Below are positions 32,700 through 42,519 of a DNA stretch of 64,000 bases, one piece after another. Location of the stretch: positions 36,155,716 through 36,219,715 of the forward strand of contig NC_087064.1 of NCBI RefSeq assembly GCF_963678635.1, written 5' to 3'. The DNA comes from Symsagittifera roscoffensis. Lineage: Eukaryota; Xenacoelomorpha; Acoela; Convolutidae. A program made the position numbers and the translations under genes. Within the stretch, counting starts at the first letter, position 1, and every line of letters starts with the position of its first letter. The notes beneath the pieces were generated by a model. The model searched no databases. It saw only the letters and a list, made by a program, of their open reading frames with translations, and was not told the origin of the DNA.

Positions 32700-34383
32700 A
32701 TGGGTGACACGAACGAACTAATGGAATTCCTCTAAGCGAGTCTAGGAGCGACTCTAGACGAGATCTATCAGCGGCTGATCGATTGTGACTTTACACGAGA
32801 AGACCCGGGGCTGGCGATGTTTGTGGTCGCGCTCCTCAATGCATTAGGACGAGAGGGTCGAGGGAATCGCCCTACAGAAGTCGTGTTGATGTTGGCCTTC
32901 GGTGAGTCCGGGACCGCCGAGAGAGGTCAAAACCGACTGATGAGATGGCGGCGTGGAGAAATGTCTGGCCACGACCTGGCTCGTGAGCCAGGACTAGGTG
33001 AACAGAGGGACCACCGGCTAGGTGAGATGCCCTTGCCGGTCCAACCTGCGCAGCCACTCATCGGAGCGAAAAGACAACGTGATGGGCCAGGCCCGTCAGA
33101 TTCGGTCGACTCTCCAACAGCTGCTCCTCCTCCGAAGAGAGTGAGGGTGAGCGAAATAGAAATCCAGACGTCGGAGACGATTGAGACGTTGGAGAAGAAA
33201 AAGAGAGATCAGAGCGAGCTGTGTGCCAAACTCCAGGAGTATAGGGCGATAGCTCGAGAAAGAGACGAATGGAAAAAGAAATACGAAGATCTGCAGGTGG
33301 CTTACAAGGAGGATGAAATAAAGCACCTGAAGGAGCTGTATATGGCAAAGGTGAGCCAAGTGTCACAGGAAGTTCTGGCGACAATGAAATCCTCGAAGGG
33401 ATCCAGCGACACACGCTCCAAGACATGAGTACAGGAGCTGTGTGCATCGAGAGGACCCGAGGTTCCTCAGCAGACACAACAGTCTGCTTCCAGTCAGAGG
33501 AACACGATACCAGACCCTTCTGACACCTATCTAGCTCCTCATTTCCAAGAATCATTCAACCAAGTGGCCAGAGCAACAATGGATGAGATCAACAGAACCA
33601 CTGGGCGGACATTGGGTAGGATCGTTACTTCCCAACGTCGTGATCATTCATCCAATAGCTCGGAGCGAGCACCCCGCACGGTAGCGTCCTCGGGGACTGC
33701 GCATGGCGGAACCTTTCAAAAGTCCCGCGTGGTAGACATTAGGAAGAATCTGATTGCACGTCACCAGTTCACGCAAGTGGCCGCGGAGCATCCTCGAGCC
33801 TGCCTGAATGACATGAGCTGGAACCCCGCTACGAGCGACCAGGTAATTCTCCCAGGGAGTCGCCACTTGATCATAGGTGAGGGATCTGAATGAGATCTTC
33901 GTCTATGGTCAGACTACCACTCTGTCCTTTGGAGGAGCCTCAGTGGCTCAGGTCATCAAGATGATGGAATTCCAGAGCGAAGATCACCTGGAGACACTGG
34001 TAATAATGCTGGGAACCAACGACGTCTCGAGAGCCCCAGTGACTCCGGAGAGCAAGTGGGAGCCTCTATTGGTATGCCTCTTGAACGAACTAAAGGAGAA
34101 GTACAGGCCCAGGCTTGTAGTGCTGTGCACGATACCACAAAACCCGCTGGTGGGCACCACAGTGGCACATTTCATGAATGGCAACGTGACACGGTGGAAC
34201 GAAATGATCCGCAGTCTGGTGAGAAACAACCCTGGCGAGCTGCGACTTCTGGATCTCGAAAATATGCTGCGCATGATTGATCACATTGCGCTTACCAGAG
34301 ATGGAATACATTTCAACACCCAACGAGGGAGACACTGGGTCATTGATGTATTTCAGACGCATTTGAGGGAAGTGGAGCAGTAG
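32700..34383 (+). pseudogene. ORF2: coiled-coil protein with SGNH/GDSL-hydrolase domain, broken
   Basis: One ancestral frame of about 560 codons. ATG at 32700, TAA at 32733-32735, TGA at 33426-33428, then a shift near 33877-33890 into the frame that ends at TAG 34381. N-terminal helical part (LDEIYQRLIDCDFTREDPGL; FVVALLNALG), an NLS-like PPPKRVRV near 33134, a coiled coil (TLEKKKRDQSELCAKLQEYR and on), a Gln/Ser-rich linker, then the SGNH domain: LVIMLGTNDVS is block III (GxND) and RDGIHFNTQRGRHWV carries the block V D-x-x-H. Block I (GDS with the nucleophilic Ser) should fall exactly where the frame shifts after SRHLIIGE, so the catalytic Ser is lost in this copy. SGNH enzymes act on esters or acetyl groups. 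Such domains are known in some non-LTR elements (CR1/L2); in an LTR element this is unusual. Confidence 0.7.
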
Positions 34384-37300
34384 TCGAGGGCGACCAGTTC
34401 TCTGGATCGGACCAGCTCGACCGGAGGAAATAGAATAAGGGCAAGCGTGCCCGAATCCCTCGTCAACCGCCTAGGGCCCTTGGCAATGGAGACGGCTGCA
34501 GCCGCACCCGTCGCTCCGAGCTCAAACGTAAGAGAGAGGCTAGGGACTGCTCCTCCTCCCAGAACACAACCGCTTGAAAGCCGACTCGGGATATCAGTTG
34601 ATCAGAACAGGAATAACTCCCAGACCGTGTCTAGGAAGAACGACCCGCCTGACACGGCAAACCCTGCTTCAGCTGCTGGACCGTCTACGAGCGCCGTGCC
34701 AGCGGAGGGAGTTGAACCAGGCAGCGTGCTGCTTTGGAACCGATCAGACCCTAGTCATTGGGGACAGTACAAGACGGACATGTCAACGAAGTTGAACATG
34801 AATACCTTGACGTGTCGGGAGGACGCAATGAGAATGATCGGCGGAGAAAGTCCCACAGTGTCGCGACTATATCGGATACCGGGCGTGGATTGGCTGCTAG
34901 CAGAGCAGGAGCAGTTCAGCTCCACGACTACGCTCCGGCACGCAGACTTGAATGGATTGCCTCAGGACAATACCTTTGGACCTTTGAATACCCGGTCCCT
35001 TACGGACGTCCGCCAGAGAGCCCGGGAGCTGACGCCACCTGCTCGTAAGGGCAAGTTTCGGACAGATAACAAGCCTAATAACAAGCATCACAAGATGTAC
35101 AGGCAGTTTGCTAAACCACCCGGTCAGACGCCTGGCGAATATTCGAGGGACTACCCCCGAACGACCACGGTGGATGGAGATGACAGGAGATATGGGAAAC
35201 TGAAGGCCCCAGTCGATGACGGCCTGTTTGCCGCTTATGATCCCCTGGACATGAAAGCTGCCAAGTATCTGATTGTGGCCAGTTCAGATTATCTCTATAC
35301 GCCCCGTTCTCTCTTTTGGCCCGACGTGATTTTCTTGACGGCGCCTAAATTGGACTGGGGACAGGCAATAGGCATGATGATAAGTGTACAAAGGTTGGTC
35401 AGCATGGAGCCGCAGGTGATAGTGGTTGCAGGCTCAAATGATCATCTGCAAAGCAGGGGCTTGTTGACACGTCTGACGGATGGGTCGATCCCGAGCAACG
35501 AGGTCATAGGGGAGGCGATAATGACATTGCTCTCGGCGATGGCTGAGGTAGAAACAGCAGCAAAACAACGTTTCACCCAAAATCTAGTGAAGGTGGTCTT
35601 TGTGTTGTCACCAGGGTACGCTGCATTTCCAGAACCCCTTCAGTTTGTGTACACGATGGTCACAACGATAGCAGAGGGACGGTTCAATGTGATAATTCCT
35701 GCCCCGAACAGAGTGGTAGACCCCGACAATTACTACCCATCCCGATCTGAGCTTCCTGCCGTTTGGGCTGACATTTCCAATGCCATACAGGGACTCAAAG
35801 ATTGTAGCACAATTCGGTTGGTGCTAGATGAGGTTCTGGGGTTGGAGCTGTCCAACTTCGCCAGATTAATGAATTTAAGACCAGGTGTAGATGACGATCA
35901 TCTGTTAGTACAACAGGTGGCTGATGATCTCTGGTTCAGACAGATGGATCACGCAGAGAATGAGCAGGGAAGGACAGTCAGGAAAAACATGACATCAGCG
36001 GAAGAAGATCTCATGGCAAAGGCTTTGCGCACGAAGCCGCACAACAACTTATGGTTGTACTTGTCACCAATACTGTGCACCTTGGGAGAAGACGCGTTCG
36101 AGCATGCGCCGGCAGTGATTAAAGAGATACACGTGTATCTGAAGAACTTGTTTGATGCCCGGGAGTTAGCCGGGGGTATGATGCTGAAACTGATGCAGGA
36201 TGTGAACACGATGTCGTTGGACAAATTCCAAGCTGACGTACTGGCCACGAGGGCACAATATGAACAATCGGATGCCATCTTGGGTGGAATGGGAGTGGGA
36301 TGGACGCCATCCTTCCTGTCGACGTGCTATCCGAGGGCATCTCGGAACCTGATCGCGAGCTTTGTCAAGGATATCAGGAAGCTGTCGATTGGCCTGATAT
36401 TAGACCTGTACGTGACATTTGGTCATGAGAATTTCGTGAAGGGACCGGCAAACCTCTTCACCCAAGCGTTGTCAGATTTGAGATTGGATTTACTCCTGAC
36501 TCTGATCGCCATGACCTACGGTCGACTGGGTGATTTGCTTGTGCTGTTGCGTTACCCTGAACAGCTCCAGGGAACGAAACGTGAGTTCAACGCGCAGTTG
36601 GAAACCGCCTCGCTCAGGAAGATGAAAGACTGGAGGACTATCCTGCTCCAATATCTCTTGCCACAGAACAGAAGTGTCACGGGAGAAGATAAGGTAGCGA
36701 CGGATGCGGGTGAGTGTAAGCAGTATTGTGGCATGCCCTTGCTGACAGATTTGGCTGTCATGATTTGGATCAATCCGTTGGCTCTGATTCACGGACTGCG
36801 GGAATTCGTCACGGTGGTGTATGGACCGGTGATGTCTTTCGCGTTCCCGGACGTGCAAGTCAAGGCATACAGGAATGCAAATGACGATGAATTGATGGAT
36901 CAGGACGATGACGACATCGGGGGAAAGACGGAAAAACAGGGTGAGACGGATCTAGGAGCGTTGGAGAGAGACTTGCTAGAATACCGGCTCAGTGAAGACG
37001 ACGATGGGGAAGTCGATGGGAGTCTATTGCTGATGACGCCATCGTCTTTCATGTCCCCTACAAAGGAGGCGTCGGCCGATTTGTCCCCGATGGACCCAAT
37101 AAGTCAGGCGAGAGAGTGTCGAGGTAGGGATCCACAAAGATTGCTCCATGAATCACCAAGGAGGAGAAAAATTGAAGAGTCAATGAGGGTATCCTTCCTG
37201 AGTACGCTAACGGAAGAGGAATGGGAGAGATATCAAAGTGAACTAGAAGGCAAGACAGGGGCAACCTGGAGCCGAGTGAACTTCATGGAAAGGTCATGGG

Positions 37301-37770
37301 ACGTGATACGACGATATGGGACGCAGTCCATAATGAAGGTGGGATTGAACCAGCCCATCATGCGTGAGGTCCTGGAGAAAATAATGAACTCCATGGAGTC
37401 TGATGTTCTGACCGATTCAGTTACAGAGGACAGTGCCGATGATCAGCAGGTCACAAAGAAATTACCCGTTAGACGAGCCAGAAAGGGGCTGAAGCGGCTG
37501 AAAGGAAAGACGGGAAGTCGAGCCGTGAACCAGAGAGTGGTGAAGTCAAAAGCCAGCGCAGTGGTGGCCTCTCTGACGAGCGCAGGTCGTTCAGGCGAGA
37601 GCGGGCAAGGAGATGGTGCGACGCTGACCAGGGGAGAAAAAGAAAACCTGATACCCCCTATGCTCTTGGCAGGTCTGACCACGACAGCCATGAAATCAAA
37701 GAAGACAGCACGAACCCTGGCAGGCACTAGAGATGGAGATCATCAGTCAGTGTGGATCTGGAGGACTTGA
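34384..37770 (+). CDS. ORF3a: N-terminal half of a large unknown protein, with SGNH-like segment
   Basis: Open directly after the ORF2 TAG and in the same frame; first ATG at 34486, GTG at 34447. About 1,110 residues. The Pro/Ser-rich N-terminus is followed from about 35250 to 35800 by an alpha/beta segment: YLIVASSDYLYTPRS, PDVIFLTAPKLDWGQAIGMM, QVIVVAGSNDHLQSRGLLTR, VKVVFVLSPGYAAFPEPLQF. This looks like a second, degenerate SGNH fold (G-S-N-D like block III; block I Ser and block V His not evident). The rest is helical and acidic (ELMDQDDDDIGG), with a basic C-terminus (RRARKGLKRLKGKTGSRAV). I do not recognise the family beyond that. A frameshift near 37750 leads into ORF3b. Confidence 0.6.
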   Translation, partial: SRATSSLDRTSSTGGNRIRASVPESLVNRLGPLAMETAAAAPVAPSSNVRERLGTAPPPRTQPLESRLGISVDQNRNNSQTVSRKNDPPDTANPASAAGPSTSAVPAEGVEPGSVLLWNRSDPSHWGQYKTDMSTKLNMNTLTCREDAMRMIGGESPTVSRLYRIPGVDWLLAEQEQFSSTTTLRHADLNGLPQDNTFGPLNTRSLTDVRQRARELTPPARKGKFRTDNKPNNKHHKMYRQFAKPPGQTPGEYSRDYPRTTTVDGDDRRYGKLKAPVDDGLFAAYDPLDMKAAKYLIVASSDYLYTPRSLFWPDVIFLTAPKLDWGQAIGMMISVQRLVSMEPQVIVVAGSNDHLQSRGLLTRLTDGSIPSNEVIGEAIMTLLSAMAEVETAAKQRFTQNLVKVVFVLSPGYAAFPEPLQFVYTMVTTIAEGRFNVIIPAPNRVVDPDNYYPSRSELPAVWADISNAIQGLKDCSTIRLVLDEVLGLELSNFARLMNLRPGVDDDHLLVQQVADDLWFRQMDHAENEQGRTVRKNMTSAEEDLMAKALRTKPHNNLWLYLSPILCTLGEDAFEHAPAVIKEIHVYLKNLFDARELAGGMMLKLMQDVNTMSLDKFQADVLATRAQYEQSDAILGGMGVGWTPSFLSTCYPRASRNLIASFVKDIRKLSIGLILDLYVTFGHENFVKGPANLFTQALSDLRLDLLLTLIAMTYGRLGDLLVLLRYPEQLQGTKREFNAQLETASLRKMKDWRTILLQYLLPQNRSVTGEDKVATDAGECKQYCGMPLLTDLAVMIWINPLALIHGLREFVTVVYGPVMSFAFPDVQVKAYRNANDDELMDQDDDDIGGKTEKQGETDLGALERDLLEYRLSEDDDGEVDGSLLLMTPSSFMSPTKEASADLSPMDPISQARECRGRDPQRLLHESPRRRKIEESMRVSFLSTLTEEEWERYQSELEGKTGATWSRVNFMERSWDVIRRYGTQSIMKVGLNQPIMREVLEKIMNSMESDVLTDSVTEDSADDQQVTKKLPVRRARKGLKRLKGKTGSRAVNQRVVKSKASAVVASLTSAGRSGESGQGDGATLTRGEKENLIPPMLLAGLTTTAMKSKKTARTLAGTRDGDHQSVWIWRT

Positions 37771-38683
37771 AGATTACAGGCCCTCGCGAACCAACATGGC
37801 CAAGTTGAAACTGGAGGGACAAGTCGACGTGGTCGAGTACAGTCGAGTCACTGTGCCGGAATCGGTCCACATGGGAGATCCAGTAGGGGGTTATGTGGAA
37901 ATGTTGAAGGCGAGGAACTCCGCGAGAGGGCACCTGATGGCTTGGAGCGAGAAGCGAGCCATGCAGGAATATCTGAAAGGGCTTACGGAGAATTCTAATT
38001 TAAATTGGAAAGAATACGGCCTGGTAATGTCCTCGGAAGCGAACGAAATCGGGTTGGAAAAACTGCTGGAAATCTCTTGGAGGGCGGCCCTCCAAAGATA
38101 CTTCGACGAGACGATGCATGCACCTGCGACGGTGGCAGCGTACCTGGCTCATCCGTGCACGAGAACTGACCTGCAAGTACGGTTGGCTTGGTGCTTGATG
38201 GGCATCAAGAAGGCGGAATATGAGGCCAGTAATGATTCGAAATCACGGGAACAGGAGCTGGAGTTGATGGGAGCTCTGCGAGCGTTGATTTCAAAAGACG
38301 ATTCTGCGATAGCATGGGCTAAGCGTAAGGATGCCTTTTGCTTTGTCAGGTTCGTGGTGGATCGTATCCCCACTCCTGTTTTGGGAGAATGCATAAAGAT
38401 CATTCGGCAAAAGGGAGTTATTTGCAAAAGAAACTTCCTTAGGGCACTCCTGGAACTATATCAGGATATGCCGTTGATTGTACCAAATAGGGAGTCGAAT
38501 GACATGGAAAGCTATCGCAAGTTGGAAGAAATGAGAAGATATTCCAACAAAGAATTGAAAGTGAGCCGGGAGTTGATTGAAACAGTCAGGGGACAAAAAA
38601 GACTTTGCAACACTAGGGAAACTGAAGTCGTTCCAATATGTGTCTGGCATACCGGGGATGGCGTATCATCCCTTCGTGAATGA
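37733..38683 (+). pseudogene. ORF3b: continuation of the large unknown protein
   Basis: Frame +2. It starts near the 3' end of ORF3a (VDVVEYSRVTVPESVHMGDP, GHLMAWSEKRAMQEYLKGLT) and is rich in alpha-helix-forming residues and aromatic/Cys positions (KRKDAFCFVRFVVDRIPTPV). No catalytic motif is recognised. Homology passes into another frame at about 38600-38680. Confidence 0.5.
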
Positions 38684-39560
38684 AGAAGCCAGGGAAGCGT
38701 ACTTCGACTATGAGCAAGTCATAGTGCTCAATTTCTGGGTTGAACGGATTAAAGAAACTGGAATGCTGATGGTGGAACAACCCAAGCTGGGAATTATCTT
38801 AGAAGAACGAGTGGTCGAACCCTCGGTTCCCGAGCTGAAGGGGCAAGTGAGTTTTGATTGTGGTCCTTGGGACGGTCCCTTGAAAACCAGCCTAGTAACC
38901 ATGTGGTAACTCATGAAGCCTTCTTGGTGTCCCCATCCTAACGCCTGTTTAATCTGGGACATGACGGAGGATATCACGTTAGACCTGGATGATGACGCGA
39001 GTCTACATGATCTGGCCATGATACACCATCTGCTGGCCATGAGGTTGACGAAGCGGAAGAGCAACCCATCCACGGAGCTATCCGAGGAAAGCCCATCGAG
39101 CAATTGGTTGAAGAAAGGCACATGTTTGGCTCAACATAGTGGGATGGAAGGACATGTTTGCAACTTGGGACACTGCCTGATTACGCTGAGCGAGCATTAT
39201 CGACAACTGGCACGTTTGTACGGAAGATTGAGCATGTCGGATAAGAGTGGCATGGAGTTGGTCGCGGACTGTCATGGGGTGACGGATGTAAACTTGACCA
39301 CAGCCTTGGGGTTTTGTAGCATGACGAGTTCGATAGAATCGCTTGAGCGCTTGGAGCGTGCCCATGAGCTAGTGACGACCCTCAGCGTGGAAGTATTCCC
39401 TGGAGCATTGCAGACAGAGCAGAAGATCGGAGGCTGGCGAGAAGCTCTGGAAAACGAAATGAATCTGAAGGCTATCATAAACCTACTGGTTCAAAATATC
39501 TGGTGGGTTCAAGCTCCGCGCCATATTGCAATAGTAGGTATCCTACGCAAATGGTGGTGA
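38577..39560 (+). pseudogene. ORF3c: continuation of the large unknown protein
   Basis: Frame 0, in two pieces separated by a TAA at 38907-38909 (38577-38909 and 38913-39560). The pieces read GMAYHPFVNEEAREAYFDYE and, after the stop, MTEDITLDLDDDASLHDLAM with a Cys/His-containing stretch (CLAQHSGMEGHVCNLGHC) that might bind metal. The end after about 39500 is out of frame. Confidence 0.5.
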
Positions 39561-40060
39561 TGGATGCGAGGACGCAGCAGGTGTTGATTGACCAACTTTT
39601 CTCTGTGCCAAAGTGCGTGAGGTTGGACAGAATGTCGGAGAGGTCATATGATTTGTTGGCGAAGATCTTTCGGGCAGTCCCGAAGAGATCTGAAGGCGAG
39701 TTGCAAGACGTAGTGGGTGAAGAGTTCCTGAGATTGAACGAAGGTAATGTGAGCGAGTTCCAAAAGCAGAAAGCGAGTGGAGCGTTACCCACTGAATTCC
39801 CCACCATAGAAGAGAAAGACGATTTACACAGAATTATGATGGAGGTGGAGCCGTTGCTGGGAGCCTCAGGGTATCGGACCCGAAGGAACATAGTGAGAAC
39901 CCATGGGGAGTATCCTTGCCACTGCTTGGCGCAGACGTTGTGGTACCCCAAACGCGGGAATCTGATGCTAGTATGGCGGTGGAGGAGTTGTACTCTACGG
40001 GGTTGCCCGATCAGAATCAACAGGTGTCAATCGTGGTGGTTAGTGCCATGCTGGCAGTGA
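39503..40060 (+). pseudogene. ORF3d: segment conserved in the second element copy
   Basis: Frame +2. GSSSAPYCNSRYP, LFSVPKCVRLDRMSERSYDL, IMMEVEPLLGASGYRTRRNI and HGEYPCHCLAQTLWYPKRGN correspond closely to the fragment at 57255-57862 (e.g. AFSVPKSVRLARMSEKPYEL, VMMEVEPSLEASENRNWRGI). Protein-level conservation between two diverged copies argues that this part was once selected. The last 25 residues are out of frame (shift near 39920). Confidence 0.6.
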
Positions 40061-40656
40061 GATGGTTGGAGGCTAACGCGGACACAAGTGAACAGGAGAC
40101 GGCCGTGCCGACTCCTGAGCAGCTGAGCAACGTGAAGATGAGCCGTGAATTGGATCTTTTCAGAACCCCCTGCAAGGTTCTGAGAATACCCAAAGCCATT
40201 GAAAGAATATGGTCTAGGCAGAGGTTGATGCCTTGGTTCCGTGTAGTGATGACGTCATGGATGTATGAACGCGCGAAGCGTCACATGTCGAGGAACACGG
40301 AATCCTATCAATCTTTCCAGCTAGATATAGGACCGGGAGCCTATAAGAGAGCATTCCTGACGCACAGAAACGCAGTCACCACGGCGGTGAAGCGAGTAGC
40401 TGGAGCGCCTTGTGTAACTGAAGATGAGAAGAAAGAGGTCTTAAGAGCTGACCTAGAACGAAATGTGAGCCTGTGTCTTCACAACAGCTTTTGCAAGAAC
40501 CGGGAGCAAAAGGTGAATGTGGACCTGCTACCTTGTTGCAAACCGAGGCTGTTGGAACAGGAGAGTTGGGGCACGGCCCGCAACTCCATGAACATGCTGG
40601 AGAAAGTCCTAGAAGACAGCGAAGCTGAAGATCAGGATGGAGAAGCAATGGAATGA
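39916..40656 (+). pseudogene. ORF3e: C-terminus of the large unknown protein
   Basis: Frame +1. QVSIVVVSAMLAVRWLEANA, FRTPCKVLRIPKAIERIWSR, LMPWFRVVMTSWMYERAKRH, LDIGPGAYKRAFLTHRNAVT, then a Cys-rich tail (SLCLHNSFCKNREQ; LLPCCKPRLL) and an acidic end. The homologous tail occurs at 57880-58406 (TLCLHNSFCRNRE; HLPCCKQR). Conserved paired Cys suggest a structural or metal site. Function unknown. Confidence 0.6.
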
Positions 40657-41430
40657 AGATGATGGGACGAAGAGGACAAGTGAAGACGTGAGCAAGAAAA
40701 GAAGAGAAGGAGAAAAAACTTGATTGTCTTTGTGTGTTAAAACTTAAACCAATCAACCAAGTTTGATTATTGAACTTGTTAAACTTTTTGTTTTTGATTT
40801 AGTTAGGTCAAACCAGACTTTGAAAATTGTTACAATTGTTAAAAATGTTGAAAGAAAATTTTAGTTATACTACTTATGTATATATATAGAACATAGGTGA
40901 GTATATTTACCTATTTAAACACGACTGAAGTTTTTAACCTGTGTAAGACACAATTTCACTGTGTGGCGACATGGTAAGTTTGAGTAAACTCGCTCGAGAA
41001 GGGTGAGTAACTCAATAACTTTCCTAGCCACAGAGTTTCTTAGTTTTAATATTGAAAGGACTGCATAAATAACTGAATATACTTGGTGAGTGACGTTAAG
41101 TTAATTTTAACGGGTGCGTGGCCGTGCCACGTCCCAACTTTTTAATCACAAAGAGCGAAAAGACGTTTTATGGCAAAAGACGTAAGTAGTCAGAAAAGAA
41201 ATTTTATCTAGGACACTCCTCATGGTGCGTATTTTGTGAAAATGTTGAAAGGCAGTGAGAAGTAGTACGATGCCATTTGTGAACACGTAGTGAGTTGAGG
41301 TGGAGTACATAAATTTCATTTTCTCATGCGATTTTCTCAAGATTGATTACATAGAACTGGAACACTACTTGACGATAACCCGGTGATAGGCGATCAATAG
41401 GGACATTGATGGGAACTTGTCCGGGGAGTA
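40657..41430 (+). other. 3' untranslated region of the giant element, ending in a polypurine tract
   Basis: Non-coding, AT-rich. Colinear weak similarity to 58407-59212 (for example CACAGAGTTTCTTAGTTTTAAT with CACCGAGTTTCTTAATTTCC). It ends with TTGTCCGGGGAGTA directly before the TGTGCC start of copy B. Confidence 0.65.
41418..41430 (+). promoter_or_regulatory. Polypurine tract (plus-strand primer site) next to the 3' LTR
   Basis: TGTCCGGGGAGTA is followed immediately by TG of the LTR-like repeat. The same 12-mer ends the second element fragment at 59199-59210. LTR elements prime plus-strand DNA at a purine run adjacent to the 3' LTR. Confidence 0.65.
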
Positions 41431-42519
41431 TGTGCCATTCTGCCAGATTGGCACAGCGCAACCTTCAGGCGACACGAAAGAAAACGAATAAAGGCCTTAG
41501 TAAAGAAAAATTACTGCGAAGGAGGGTCTAGATATTCCGAAAATTTGAATTTTTAAAATTTCGATTGACGGGCCGATATATAGAACTGACTTTGTAGCTA
41601 CTTGGATGTCGTAGAACTTTGAATTAACACCGGTATAATTTGATATTTTAGAATATGAGTAGCTAGAAAAAGGAAAGGGTCAATCCATCTCCAATGGATT
41701 TAATATAGAACTGTCACACAAAAACATTTTAAAATAGGTTGTTCGAGCCGTGTTTTTAATAGCAATCACGTAGTCTGAGGATCCGAGACTCAGTTATGTG
41801 GTTGTGTTCGCATGTAAACGAAAGCTGATCAAAAGTCGTTTGACTGATGGCCTAAAAATAGTAACTTTTTACTTAGCCCTAAACAGACCAGAACATCAAC
41901 TGGCAAGGTCGAGACGGTGAAAAACGAGTGGAATTAAGGTAACTGACGCCTGCCAGTCGTTAATAGGTAATTTTTCTACGCTCCGTCGCTATGTAGTATT
42001 TGGGCGAATGTTACATAGACGTTTTTATGGCGCTCCTGGGTGGGCCTGTCAAAGGCATAAGACCATCATGATCAGCAAGCGTTTCAGCGACGAACCCTCC
42101 GTTCCGGGCGTATGCCCGAGTTAGAGGCCTTAATGACCGTTATTGTACTAGGGGGAAGGTGCGTACCCTCCGTCTAGTACTATTTAGCTTTTTAACTTAG
42201 TTAACACCGAAAACTCCATGGGCCGGAGGGTTAGGTGGGAAGTCATGAGCCCGCTTGTCCCAAAGTCCCGGGACCAAAAACATTTAAAGAGAAAGCGTAA
42301 AACCAAACAAAATTAGTGTACAACCAAGAAAAAGCCAAAAATAAATTTATTTGAAAACAAAAAAGTACAAAAAACAGTAAAAAATCCAAAAAAGACCAAA
42401 AACAGTAAAAAACACAAAGTGACAGTTTATATGTTATTTCCGGACAATATGTGATATTACCTTCCTATTTAGTGTTGTTTCAGATTGATTTATATCATTT
42501 CTGATAGAAAGATTGTGTG
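41431..42519 (+). repeat. Putative 3' LTR (copy B), internally deleted
   Basis: Near-identical to 18787-20177 except for a deletion of about 300 bp (equivalent of 18936-19236, with short GATAT/TATA microhomology at the join). It ends at the equivalent of 20177, where copy C begins with a 2-bp overlap. Confidence 0.65.

Larger units (their letters stand above)
18787..42519 (+). mobile_element. Giant Ty3/Gypsy-like LTR retroelement (about 23.7 kb), inactivated
   Basis: Order: LTR-like repeat, long leader, gag, protease, RT, RNase H, acidic linker, integrase with GPY/F module, macrodomain-like tail, an SGNH-hydrolase ORF, a roughly 2,000-residue unknown ORF, 3' UTR, polypurine tract, LTR-like repeat. 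PR-RT-RH-INT order and RT motifs place pol with Ty3/Gypsy. Codon content is visibly richer in G and C than the surrounding host DNA. The copy has frameshifts near 25530, 28075, 29600, 30060, 33880, 37750, 38650, 39540 and 39920, and in-frame stops near 29970, 30770, 32733 and 33426. A second, older 3' fragment lies at 57255-59212. No target duplication could be identified because both ends sit in repeats. Confidence 0.75.

Noticed and set aside
32219-40656. Envelope gene downstream of pol
   Set aside because: No signal peptide, transmembrane segment or fusion-protein-like layout; the recognisable domains are SGNH-type.
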